Positions 6,895 to 13,841 of a DNA stretch of 16,808 nucleotides are shown one piece after another. The stretch spans positions 1-16,808 of the forward strand of contig DASRIS010000124.1 of assembly GCA_035649895.1 (NCBI GenBank). Reading direction: 5' to 3'. This stretch comes from DASSUC01 sp035649895 (GTDB lineage: Bacteria > Actinomycetota > Actinomycetes > Mycobacteriales > Micromonosporaceae). Made by a program: the position numbers and the translations under genes. The number at the start of each line of letters is the position of its first letter. The first letter of the stretch is position 1. The notes below the pieces were generated by a model. The model worked only from the letters and a program-made list of their open reading frames with translations, was not told the DNA's origin and did not search any database.

Positions 6895-8665
6895 GGAGCG
6901 GATTGTGCACCGGCACGTAGCAGTCGCCGCCGCCGGCGAGGCGCATGCGTACCAGTGCCTTGTGCGGCACCCGCGGCGCGGTGAGGAACGCGTGGTCGGC
7001 GCGGGCCGCCGCGGCGCTCGCCCGGTCGCCGGCCAGACCGGCGTAGGCCTCGTCGACCACACCCCGTACGACCCGCCAGGCGGCCGGCTCGTCCAGGCCG
7101 TGCGAGCCGCGCAGGGCCAGGACGAGCTCGCCCAGGTGGGCCTGGAACGCGGTGTAGGCGACCTTGGCCCGCAGCACGTCCACGTCGGTGGTTGCCACGA
7201 CCGAGCCGGGCCACAGCCGCGGCGCCAGCCCGCGGGCCCGCAGCCGGGGCAGGTGCAGCCGCAGCCCGGCCAGGTCGCGCAGCACCATGCGGTGGGGCGC
7301 GCCGGCCACGAACGTCGGCAGGCAGTTCTGCAGGTGCGCCTCGAACCCGACGCCGTAGCGGGTACACAGAGTCAGCACCGGGGGCAGCAGCAGCGCGGCG
7401 TACTCGGTGAGGAACGCGAGCGCAGCACCGGCCCGGCAGCCGCGCCCGCGGGTGGCCGCATACCGGTCGACCAGCTCCGACAGCAGCGTGCCGCCGGTCA
7501 GCGGGGAGCGGGCGGTCAGGGCGGCGGCAGGCACGGCGACCTCGCCCGGGCCCAGCCGCCCGGCCAGCCCCTGGCGCAGGATCGCGGCGGCGTCGCGGTC
7601 GCGGCCGGCTCCCGCGTCGAGCGCGGCACCGGCCGGCTCGGCCAGCAGCACCACCCGGTGCCCGGCCGGCTCGCCGGCGAGGACGCGGGCCAGCAGGGCG
7701 GAGACCACGGGTCCGTTGCGGGTGCTGGCCACCGAGATGGTGCGGCGGGTCGAGGTGACCTGGATGTCGAGGGAGAGCTTCAGGTACCGGCAGCCGGGCG
7801 GCCCACCGGTGCCCGGTGCGCCGCCGGGGCCCCGCTCCGGGGCGGACCGGTAGGGGCGGCTCCCCGCCCCAGCCGGGGGGAGCAGCAGCGTGCGCAGCGC
7901 GCCGGTGGGCACCGCGGGCAGCTCCGGCGCGTCCAGCGGGTGCAGCAGGCCGGACAGGTCGGGGCGGTGCCGCAGCAGGTGGTCCAGCTGCCAGGCGTGC
8001 AGCGGCTGCACCCGGTAGCCGGGCGGGGCGGCCGGCAGCCAGGGGTAGCTGGCGCGCAGCGCGGCGCCGATGTCGTCGCCGCGGTGCGCGGTGTGCCGTA
8101 CCGCGGCCAGGCGCACCGCCGTACCGGGCGTCTCCAGGTCGTGGGCGAGCACGTCGCGGGGGGCCCAGCCGAGCCGGGTACGCCCGCACGGGTGCAGGTT
8201 GTGGCCCTCGGTGGCCAGCCGCTCGAGCAGCACCGCGTAGTCGTCGTCCGGCAGCGCCGCGGCGCAGCCGAGCAGGTCGTAGGCTTGCGCCTCGGCTGCG
8301 GCGGCCCGCGCCCGCGCCTCGACCGCGGGCCGGCGGGCGTAGGCCAGGGCGAGGTTGACGCTGGCGTCGGTGACCTCCGCGGCCAGCTGGTCCCGCGCCG
8401 GGTGGTGCAGCGGCTCGAGCAGCGCGGCCGGGTCGGCGGGCGTGACCGGGCACTCGACCCGGCCGAACGCGGCGTGCGGGTCGCGTCCGGCCCCGAGCAG
8501 GCCCTCGCGGTGCAGCGCCTCGAGCAGCCTGCGCCCGACCACGGCCGCGGCGGCGGGCAGGGCGGCGCGGAACGCCGGCACCAGCTCCGGGGCGGCACGA
8601 GCCAGCTCCTGCCGGACCGCGCCGGCCGTCGCGGCGAGGCCTGCGGTGGCCGTACGCACGCTCAC
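6884..8665 (-). CDS. NIS siderophore synthetase, IucA/IucC family (second gene of operon)
   Basis: A 593-residue ATP-dependent carboxylate-amine (or alcohol) ligase of the aerobactin synthetase superfamily. Conserved blocks are EGHNLHPCGRTRLGW (153-167), QPLHAWQ (220-226), the ATP-binding KLSLDIQVTSTRRTISVAST (296-315), NGPVVSALL (317-325), FEAHLQN and LRDLAGLRLH. The GTG start at 8665 overlaps the TGA of the upstream synthetase (GTGA), with GGAG inside the end of that gene; the longer open frame to 8845 lies antisense-like within that gene and is rejected. Residues about 264-292 form a Pro/Gly/Arg-rich insertion just before the ATP-binding strand. It differs clearly from the first synthetase, so the two probably perform successive condensations. 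Its acid type (A, B or C) cannot be assigned by eye. Confidence 0.92.
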   Translation of the reverse strand: MSVRTATAGLAATAGAVRQELARAAPELVPAFRAALPAAAAVVGRRLLEALHREGLLGAGRDPHAAFGRVECPVTPADPAALLEPLHHPARDQLAAEVTDASVNLALAYARRPAVEARARAAAAEAQAYDLLGCAAALPDDDYAVLLERLATEGHNLHPCGRTRLGWAPRDVLAHDLETPGTAVRLAAVRHTAHRGDDIGAALRASYPWLPAAPPGYRVQPLHAWQLDHLLRHRPDLSGLLHPLDAPELPAVPTGALRTLLLPPAGAGSRPYRSAPERGPGGAPGTGGPPGCRYLKLSLDIQVTSTRRTISVASTRNGPVVSALLARVLAGEPAGHRVVLLAEPAGAALDAGAGRDRDAAAILRQGLAGRLGPGEVAVPAAALTARSPLTGGTLLSELVDRYAATRGRGCRAGAALAFLTEYAALLLPPVLTLCTRYGVGFEAHLQNCLPTFVAGAPHRMVLRDLAGLRLHLPRLRARGLAPRLWPGSVVATTDVDVLRAKVAYTAFQAHLGELVLALRGSHGLDEPAAWRVVRGVVDEAYAGLAGDRASAAAARADHAFLTAPRVPHKALVRMRLAGGGDCYVPVHNPLHGR

Positions 8666-10494
8666 CAGCTCTCCAGCGGGTTGGGCAGCTCGGTCCACAC
8701 GTCGTCGAGGGGGTCGGCGGCCAGCCGCATCGCGGTGGCGGCCTTGACCGGCCACGCGCCGGTGAACAGCGAGCGCAGCAGGCGCCCGGCGCCGGTGGGC
8801 AGCTGCGGTGCGCAGGCGCGCAGGGTGCCGCCGACCGTGCGCCACAGCTGCGCGGGCGGCTCGCCGTACCCGTCCGCGAGGGCCGCCACCAGCTGTGCCA
8901 GCACAGTGGACATGGCCGCGCCGACGAGCTTGGCGCGTAGCTGCGCGGGGTCGTCGGTGGCCAGGTCGCCGTGCAGGACGGGCGGCTCGATGCGGTGCCG
9001 GCGCAGCTGGGCCGGGCTGACCCGCACCCCGCCGAGGTCGCGGTGCAGCACCCGTACCGGGCGGCCGGCGCGCAGCACGAGCAGCGTGTTCTGGCCGTGC
9101 GCCTCCAGCGCGATGCCGAGGTCGAGCAGGACCAGCGCCGGTGGTACCAGGACACGGACCACACCGGCGAGCAGGGCGTGTGGCCGGCAGCCGGGCCCGG
9201 CGCGCAGCGGCCCGGTGCCGGGCCGGGCATGCGGTCCGGCACCGGCCAGGTCGGGCGGGTAGGCCAGGTGGGCCGGGTCAGCCAGGGCGGCCAGGTCCGT
9301 GACGAGCAGGCGTCCGGTCGCGGGGGAGGGGGCGGCCAGCGCGGCGAGGGGCAGGGCCAGCTCCCCAGGGCGCAGCCGGGGGGCCGGGCGGATCGCGACG
9401 GCGAGGCTGCGGCACGGCTCGCCGTCGACCACGGCCGCGCCCGCGGCCCGCTCGGGCAGCAGGTGGACCCCGGGGACCCGCAGCCCGGCCAGGAACGCCG
9501 ACAGCACCGGCCCGTTGCGCACGGCGGCCGCGGAGACGGTGCGCACCGCCGAGGTCATCTGCACGTCGACCGCTGTCTTGACGTGCCAGGCGCCGTCCGC
9601 GGTGGCCAGCGTCCGCAGGGACATCAACGGGTACGCCGGCAGCGTCGCGGCGGTGCGGCGCAGCCCCGGGTGGTCGGGCAGCACGTGCTCGGCCTGCCAG
9701 GGGTGCACCGGCAGCAGCACGCACCCGCCGGCGCGCAGCCTTTCCGGCCAGTCCCCGGTGGCGAGGAGCTCCTCGGCTGGGACGGCGGCGAGGACCAGCC
9801 GCACCGCCGGCCGGTGCTCCGGCGCGTACCGCAGCACCTCCACAGTGGACATCCCGAGCCTGGTCCGGCAGCCGGGGTGCAGCGGGTGGCCGTCCACCAC
9901 GCACTGCTCCAGCAGCGGCGGCGCTCCGGTGAGCGTGGCCAGCGCCAGGGCCGGGTCAGGGGCGGGCTGGGTGGCCCGGGCCAGCGCGAGGTTGGCGACG
10001 CTGTTGGCCAGCTCGGCGGCGAGCCGCTCACCGCCGGGCAGGCCCAGGGCCCGTACCAGCTGGGCCGGGTCCTTGAAATGCCGGGCGTCGTGGGCCTCCC
10101 GGCCGTCCTGGTCTCTCCGGTCGTCCGGGACGTGGCTTAGGGGCGCTCCAGACGGGGCGGGGGAGGCTAGGGACAGCGACAGCCGCGCCGGGGCCGCGAA
10201 CGGCTCGGCGGCGGCTCGTGGACCGGTCAGGGCCCATCCCGGGCCGTCCGCCGGCGCCCTACCGCCGGACCCGTTGGAGAACCAGCAGGTGAGCCACTCG
10301 CCGTGGACCGAGCGGGAGGCCAGGCCGGGCAGCGGCTCCCTGGCGCAGGCACCCCAGAGCCGGGCCAGCACGGCGCTGCGCGCTCCCGCCAGCGCCGCCC
10401 GGTAGGCCGGGAGCAGCTCCGGCCGGTGTGCGGCGAGGCTGGCCGCGGTCGTGGCGAGGTCCGGTGCCACCGGGGCTGGGGCCATGGGCGCCAT
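8662..10494 (-). CDS. NIS siderophore synthetase, IucA/IucC family (first gene of operon)
   Basis: A 610-residue NIS synthetase that would adenylate a carboxylate (citrate or alpha-ketoglutarate in characterised relatives) and join it to an amine or alcohol. Motifs are DGHPLHPGCRTRLGMS (201-216), LPVHPWQAEH (261-270), KTAVDVQMTSAVRTVSAAAV (306-325), EAHGQNTLLVLRAG (464-477), VLHRDLGGVRVS (482-493) and the C-terminal FTGAWPVKAATAMRLA (577-592), with Lys584. The Met codons at 10494 and 10485 are both possible starts; neither has a good ribosome site, so the 5' end is uncertain by three residues. It is the promoter-proximal gene of the minus-strand operon and faces a divergent membrane-protein gene across about 73 bp holding a palindrome. 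Confidence 0.92.
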   Translation of the reverse strand: MAPMAPAPVAPDLATTAASLAAHRPELLPAYRAALAGARSAVLARLWGACAREPLPGLASRSVHGEWLTCWFSNGSGGRAPADGPGWALTGPRAAAEPFAAPARLSLSLASPAPSGAPLSHVPDDRRDQDGREAHDARHFKDPAQLVRALGLPGGERLAAELANSVANLALARATQPAPDPALALATLTGAPPLLEQCVVDGHPLHPGCRTRLGMSTVEVLRYAPEHRPAVRLVLAAVPAEELLATGDWPERLRAGGCVLLPVHPWQAEHVLPDHPGLRRTAATLPAYPLMSLRTLATADGAWHVKTAVDVQMTSAVRTVSAAAVRNGPVLSAFLAGLRVPGVHLLPERAAGAAVVDGEPCRSLAVAIRPAPRLRPGELALPLAALAAPSPATGRLLVTDLAALADPAHLAYPPDLAGAGPHARPGTGPLRAGPGCRPHALLAGVVRVLVPPALVLLDLGIALEAHGQNTLLVLRAGRPVRVLHRDLGGVRVSPAQLRRHRIEPPVLHGDLATDDPAQLRAKLVGAAMSTVLAQLVAALADGYGEPPAQLWRTVGGTLRACAPQLPTGAGRLLRSLFTGAWPVKAATAMRLAADPLDDVWTELPNPLESW

Positions 10495-10515
10495 TCTGCG
10501 CCAGAGCCACGTACC

Positions 10516-10533
10516 TAGCTTCCTAGGATGCTA
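10516..10533. promoter_or_regulatory. 18-bp near-perfect palindrome in the divergent promoter region
   Basis: TAGCTTCCTAGGATGCTA has 9-bp half-sites with one mismatch, centred on CCTAGG. It lies 22 bases upstream of the first NIS synthetase start and 35 bases upstream of the membrane-protein start. Such a site suits a dimeric repressor controlling one or both transcripts. It does not match the DmdR/IdeR iron box (TTAGGTTAGGCTAACCTAA-like), so the regulator is unknown. Confidence 0.5.
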
Positions 10534-10567
10534 TAGGCGAAGTGCTCTGCCGCATACGCTTGAGCTG

Positions 10568-11185
10568 ATGCACCGACTCACCAGATGGCTCAGCCCCACC
10601 ACGTTCGTCCTGGCGGCGGGCTGCTTCCTGCTGCCGTTCGCAACGGTCTCGTGCGGCACGCCGGGCGGGTACGGCCGCGTGCGGGCGGGCGGCGGCACCG
10701 AGTACTCCGGCGTGGACCTGGCTCTCGGGGGAGCGCCGGCAGTGGACGAGCAGTTCGTGCTGCCGCGCGAGCAGTGGCGCCCGGACCAGCTGCCGCCGCA
10801 GCTGCTCGCCCTGGTGGTCCTCGCGCTGCTCGCGGTGGGCCTGGCAGTGGCGGTCCTGCGCCGGGACCCGGCGCTTCGCCGGGCGGGTACGGCCGCGGTG
10901 TCCGCCGCCGCCGCGCTGCTGCTGCTCGGCAACCAGGCCAGGGTGGAGTCGTTGCTGGCGGAGCGGGTCCGGGAGCAGGTGCGCCAGGCCGCGCCGCAGG
11001 CGCCGCTGGCCGCGGACCACGTGCAGACCGGCGGCGGGTTCTGGCTCTGCCTGACCCTGCTGCTGGCGCTGTGCCTGGGCAACGCGGCCGGCTGGTGGTG
11101 GCTGCGGCGGCGGGCCAGGGCCCCGGCTGCCGGGCTGGAGCCGGCCGGTACGCGGGCCCGAGCCGCTCCCGGCGCCCGCGCGTAG
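10568..11185 (+). CDS. Small multi-pass membrane protein of unknown function
   Basis: A 205-residue protein with hydrophobic segments at about 11-28, 78-97, 104-121 and 156-176. A Gly-rich soluble loop (30-75) follows the conserved-looking FLLPFATVSCGTPGGYGR stretch, and the C-terminal tail is basic and Ala/Pro-rich. I recall similar 'LPF-x-x-VSC' membrane proteins in actinobacteria but no assigned function. The Cys at 29 could look like a lipobox, but the preceding residues (TVSC after a long hydrophobic run) do not fit well. ATG 10568 was chosen because upstream frame codons run into the promoter palindrome; the ribosome site is weak. It is divergent from the NIS operon and could share its regulator, but nothing shows that it belongs to the pathway. 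Confidence 0.7.
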   Translation: MHRLTRWLSPTTFVLAAGCFLLPFATVSCGTPGGYGRVRAGGGTEYSGVDLALGGAPAVDEQFVLPREQWRPDQLPPQLLALVVLALLAVGLAVAVLRRDPALRRAGTAAVSAAAALLLLGNQARVESLLAERVREQVRQAAPQAPLAADHVQTGGGFWLCLTLLLALCLGNAAGWWWLRRRARAPAAGLEPAGTRARAAPGARA

Positions 11186-11190
11186 GCTGG

Positions 11191-11217
11191 CCGTGACCAG
11201 GGCAACCGTGGTCACGG
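11191..11217. promoter_or_regulatory. Perfect 9-bp inverted repeat before the VOC gene
   Basis: CCGTGACCA (11191-11199) and TGGTCACGG (11209-11217) are exact reverse complements around a 9-nt spacer. The repeat begins 5 bases after the membrane-protein stop, and its right arm runs into the GGGAGGT ribosome site (11216-11222) of the next gene. It could be an operator, a terminator, or an RNA hairpin that masks the ribosome site. Confidence 0.5.
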
Positions 11218-11226
11218 GAGGTCACG

Positions 11227-11736
11227 ATGACGATCGCGGGGCTCAACCATGCGGTGCTTTTCGTGCGGGACGCCGAGCGCAGCGCGGCGTTCTACCGGGA
11301 GGTGCTGGGCTTCGAGGCGGTGCGCGAGATGCCCGGCGGGGTGTTCCTGCGTGCCGCGGGCTCGCCCAACGACCATGACCTGGCCCTGTTCGGCATCGGT
11401 GAGCAGGCGGGCGCGAGCACCGCTGGCCGGGCCACCGTGGGGCTCTACCACCTGGCGTGGGAGGTACGCACGCTCGGGGCGCTGCGGGAGTATGCCCGGC
11501 GGCTGGCCGAGCGGGGCGCGCTGGTGGGGGCGAGCGACCACAACAGCACGAAGGGCCTGTACGCCAAGGACCCGGACGGGCTGGAGCTCGAGCTGACCTG
11601 GGTGGTGCCGCCGGAGCTGATCGAGGGGGAGGCGCCGGCCACCGCGACGGTCCGGCCGCTGGACCTGGAGGCGGAGATCGCCCGGTTCGGTGCGGACACG
11701 CCGGGGGCGGCCACCCGCCCGGTGCCGGCGTCGTAG
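11227..11736 (+). CDS. VOC-superfamily (glyoxalase / extradiol dioxygenase-like) metalloprotein
   Basis: A 169-residue single-module vicinal-oxygen-chelate protein. It starts NHAVLFVRDAERSAAFYREVLGF and contains LYHLAWEV and SDHNSTKGLYAKDPDGLELEL. Likely metal ligands are His8, His75 and Glu122, the two-His-one-Glu set of extradiol dioxygenases and several lyases. The substrate is unknown. The resemblance to CatE/2,3-dioxygenase small modules is strong, but a fosfomycin- or bleomycin-type resistance role cannot be excluded. A strong GGGAGGT sits 4 bases before ATG. The stop lies 40 bp before the likely start of the DapA-like gene, so the two are probably co-transcribed. The C-terminal 40 residues extend beyond the fold and look disordered. 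Confidence 0.85.
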   Translation: MTIAGLNHAVLFVRDAERSAAFYREVLGFEAVREMPGGVFLRAAGSPNDHDLALFGIGEQAGASTAGRATVGLYHLAWEVRTLGALREYARRLAERGALVGASDHNSTKGLYAKDPDGLELELTWVVPPELIEGEAPATATVRPLDLEAEIARFGADTPGAATRPVPAS

Positions 11737-11776
11737 TCCGGGCGGGCTGGTGGGCATCGTCGCGGACCGGCGGGGC

Positions 11777-12544
11777 GTGACCGAGCCGCTGTGGCGGGGG
11801 GTTGCGGTCGCTCTGGTCACGTTCTTCGATGCAGAAGGTGGCGTGGACCACGCGGCCACGGCCGGGCATGCGGTGCGGCTGGTCGAGGCGGGGGTTCGAG
11901 CGGTGCTGGTGGCCGGCTCGACCGGTGAGGCGGATGCGCTGACCGACACCGAGCGGGTGGCTCTGGTGGCCGCGGTGCGCCATGCGCTGCCGGCGGGCGT
12001 GCCGGTGCTGGCGGGGGCGAGCGCGGCGTGGACCGGGCAGGCGGTGGCCCGGGTGGCGGACGCGGTCGGTGCGGGGGCGGACGCGGTGCTGGTGGCGCCG
12101 CCGAGCCGGTGCCGGGGTGTGGTGGAGCTCTACCGGCAGGTGGCGGCCGCCGCGGACGGGCGGCCGGTGCTGGCGTACCACTGCCCGGGCATGGCAGGTG
12201 GCCCGGTGCCGGTGGAGGCGCTGGGGGAGCTGCCGGTCTCGGGGCTGAAGGACTCCAGCGGGGATGCCGAGCGGCTGCTGCGGGAGCTGGCCGCGTGGGA
12301 CGGGTGGACCTATGTCGGCTCGTCGGCACTGGTGGGGCTGGCGGGCCTGGTGGGTGCGGCAGGGGCGGTCCTGGCGGTGGCGAACGCGTACCCGCAGGAG
12401 TGCCTGGCCGCGTTCGGTGGGGACGGGGCGTCGCAGCGGGGCCTGCTGGCGGCGCACCTGGCCGCCCGGGCGGACTTCCCGCACGGTCTCAAGGCAATGG
12501 TGGCGCAGCGGTTCGGCACCCCGGTGCAGGCCCGGTTGGGCTGA
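11777..12544 (+). CDS. DapA-family Schiff-base lyase/aldolase, divergent short member
   Basis: A TIM-barrel class I aldolase-like protein of 255 residues (typical DapA is 290-300). Lys158 in SGLKDSSGD should form the Schiff base with a 2-oxo acid. Tyr134 (VLAYHCPGM) matches the catalytic Tyr, and GSTGEADAL (47-55) matches the GTTGE(S) loop. The Arg that normally follows the PG of the Tyr motif and binds the second carboxylate in dihydrodipicolinate synthase is replaced (PGMA), and the usual YY-containing loop is missing. A lysine-pathway role is therefore unlikely; another pyruvate-type aldolase or lyase is more plausible. The GTG at 11777 gives the expected N-terminus (TEPLWRGVAVALVTFF); GTG 11750 is an alternative. 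It follows the VOC gene closely. Confidence 0.82.
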   Translation: MTEPLWRGVAVALVTFFDAEGGVDHAATAGHAVRLVEAGVRAVLVAGSTGEADALTDTERVALVAAVRHALPAGVPVLAGASAAWTGQAVARVADAVGAGADAVLVAPPSRCRGVVELYRQVAAAADGRPVLAYHCPGMAGGPVPVEALGELPVSGLKDSSGDAERLLRELAAWDGWTYVGSSALVGLAGLVGAAGAVLAVANAYPQECLAAFGGDGASQRGLLAAHLAARADFPHGLKAMVAQRFGTPVQARLG

Positions 12545-12560
12545 AACTCCCTGCGCCCGT

Positions 12561-12574
12561 GTCAGGTGCCTGAC
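12561..12574 (+). terminator. Short perfect palindrome after the DapA-like gene
   Basis: GTCAGGTGCCTGAC is a perfect 6-bp repeat with a 2-nt centre, 17 bases after the stop. A further CCTGAC half-site at 12584-12589 can pair with the left arm instead. No T-run follows. It may end the transcript or be a binding site. Confidence 0.35.
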
Positions 12575-12654
12575 GAGCTAGGGCCTGACCAGCGCCGCCA
12601 GCCAGCCGGGTATGGATCTGGGTACGGATATGGCCGCGATTTCGCAGGCGGTCT

Positions 12655-12690
12655 GATCAAATATTAGTATTGACGCCTATAAACGTAACG
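12655..12690 (+). promoter_or_regulatory. AT-rich promoter region of the dehydrogenase operon
   Basis: This is the most AT-rich stretch in the region. It contains TTGACG (12670-12675), TATAAA (12678-12683) and an imperfect palindrome AATATTAGTATT (12660-12671). TTGACG is too close to TATAAA to be its -35, so either is part of a promoter with a weak partner. The interval 12545-12728 contains no gene. The promoter would drive the three downstream genes. Confidence 0.45.
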
Positions 12691-12728
12691 CGGATGGTCC
12701 GCATACCGGCCCCGGCGGAGGGGGTGTC

Positions 12729-13841
12729 GTGGGTTCACGCCCGTGCCTGCTGTCCAGCAGGCTGTGGCTGCGCCGGTACGACGCGGACGCCTGGGTTGTG
12801 GTCGATGACCTGGTCGAGGGCGTGGCAATGGGCGGCACCCGGATGACGGCGGCCGTCACCGAGGCGGAGCTGGCGGCGTTGGCCAGGGCGATGACGCACA
12901 AGCTGGCCCTGGTCGACCTGCCGATCGGCGGTGCGAAGGCGGGGATCCGGCCCCGGGGCCCGGTCACCGACCGGGCCGGGCTGATGCGGGCGTTCGGGCA
13001 GGCCGCGGCCCCGCTGCTGCATGGCGGCGTGTACCTCGGCTGCGACCTGGGCACCGGCTACGCCGACCGGGACCGGTGGCTCGCCGCGGCAGGCTACGAC
13101 CTGGCGCGCCAGCCGGGGGCGGCGAAGCTGCGCATCGACTGGGCCGGCTTCTGGCGCGGCGTGGTGGACGTCACCGGGTTGGGGGTGGCTACGGCGGTGC
13201 TGGCCGGGCTGCGCGCGGCCGGGGTCACCGGCCCGCAGCGGGTCACGGTCCAGGGCTTCGGCACGGTCGGGCGCTCGGTGGCCCAGCACCTGGCCGGGCA
13301 CGGGCACCGGGTGGTGGCCGTGGCGGACGTGCGGGGCACCGTGGCGGACCCGGCGGGGCTGCCGGTGGCCGCGCTGGTGGCGGCCACCGGCGCGGACGGG
13401 ACGGTCGACCGGGACGCCCTGCCGGCCTCGGTGCGCCGGTGCCCGGGTGAGCGGGCGTGGCTGGACGTCGACGCCGACGTGCTTGTGCTCGCCGCCAGCG
13501 CCGGTGCGGTGGACGCTGCGACGGCCGGCTCGGTGCGGGCCTGGCTGGTGGTCGAGGGCGGCAACCTCAGCTGCACCGAGGCGGCCCGGCGGGTGCTGCG
13601 CGGCGCCGGCCGTACGGTGCTGCCGGACGTGGTGGTCAACGTCGGCGCGGCGGCGGTGGTCGGGTGCGTGCTCACCGGGGTGGCCCCGGCGGACCTGCCG
13701 CTGGCGGAGCTGACGGCGTGGCTGCGCGAGTGGGTGTCGGCGAAGGTGACCCGCAACTGCGAGCTGGTGCTGGAGCTGGCCGCGGCGGGCAGCGCCGACC
13801 CGGTCGGTGAGCTGCTCGCGGCCCGGGCGGTGGCCCGGTGA
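12729..13841 (+). CDS. Glu/Leu/Phe/Val dehydrogenase-family amino acid dehydrogenase
   Basis: A 370-residue NAD(P)-dependent enzyme that would interconvert an amino acid and its 2-oxo acid. The dimerisation/catalytic domain shows GGTRMT (35-40), MTHK58, LPIGGAK70AGI and GCDLGTG (Asp106 as the likely catalytic Asp). The Rossmann domain shows QGFGTVGRSVAQHL (175-188), with Asp200 at the end of the second strand (AVADVRG) favouring NAD, and EGGNL (Asn279). Size and motifs lie nearer leucine/phenylalanine dehydrogenases than hexameric glutamate dehydrogenase; the exact substrate is unknown. The GTG start is preceded by GGAGGGGG. The stop overlaps the next start by GTGA, so translation is coupled to the 2-hydroxyacid dehydrogenase. 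Confidence 0.88.
   Translation: MGSRPCLLSSRLWLRRYDADAWVVVDDLVEGVAMGGTRMTAAVTEAELAALARAMTHKLALVDLPIGGAKAGIRPRGPVTDRAGLMRAFGQAAAPLLHGGVYLGCDLGTGYADRDRWLAAAGYDLARQPGAAKLRIDWAGFWRGVVDVTGLGVATAVLAGLRAAGVTGPQRVTVQGFGTVGRSVAQHLAGHGHRVVAVADVRGTVADPAGLPVAALVAATGADGTVDRDALPASVRRCPGERAWLDVDADVLVLAASAGAVDAATAGSVRAWLVVEGGNLSCTEAARRVLRGAGRTVLPDVVVNVGAAAVVGCVLTGVAPADLPLAELTAWLREWVSAKVTRNCELVLELAAAGSADPVGELLAARAVAR

Noticed and set aside
6243..9242. 999-codon minus-strand open frame across the siderophore genes
   Set aside because: It is a frame-shifted shadow of the two NIS synthetases and the decarboxylase; short real-looking segments come only from codon-pattern echoes.
6893..9262. 789-codon plus-strand open frame antisense to the NIS synthetases
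   Set aside because: It has no recognisable motifs, an Arg/Gln/Gly-rich composition, and lies fully antisense to genes with strong family motifs.
10516..10533. DmdR/IdeR iron box at the NIS promoter
   Set aside because: The palindrome has CCTAGG at its centre and lacks the TTAGG...CCTAA arrangement, so it cannot be called an iron box despite its location.
10568..11185. Lipoprotein call for the small membrane protein (Cys29)
   Set aside because: The residues before Cys do not form a convincing lipobox, and further membrane segments follow; a polytopic membrane protein fits better.
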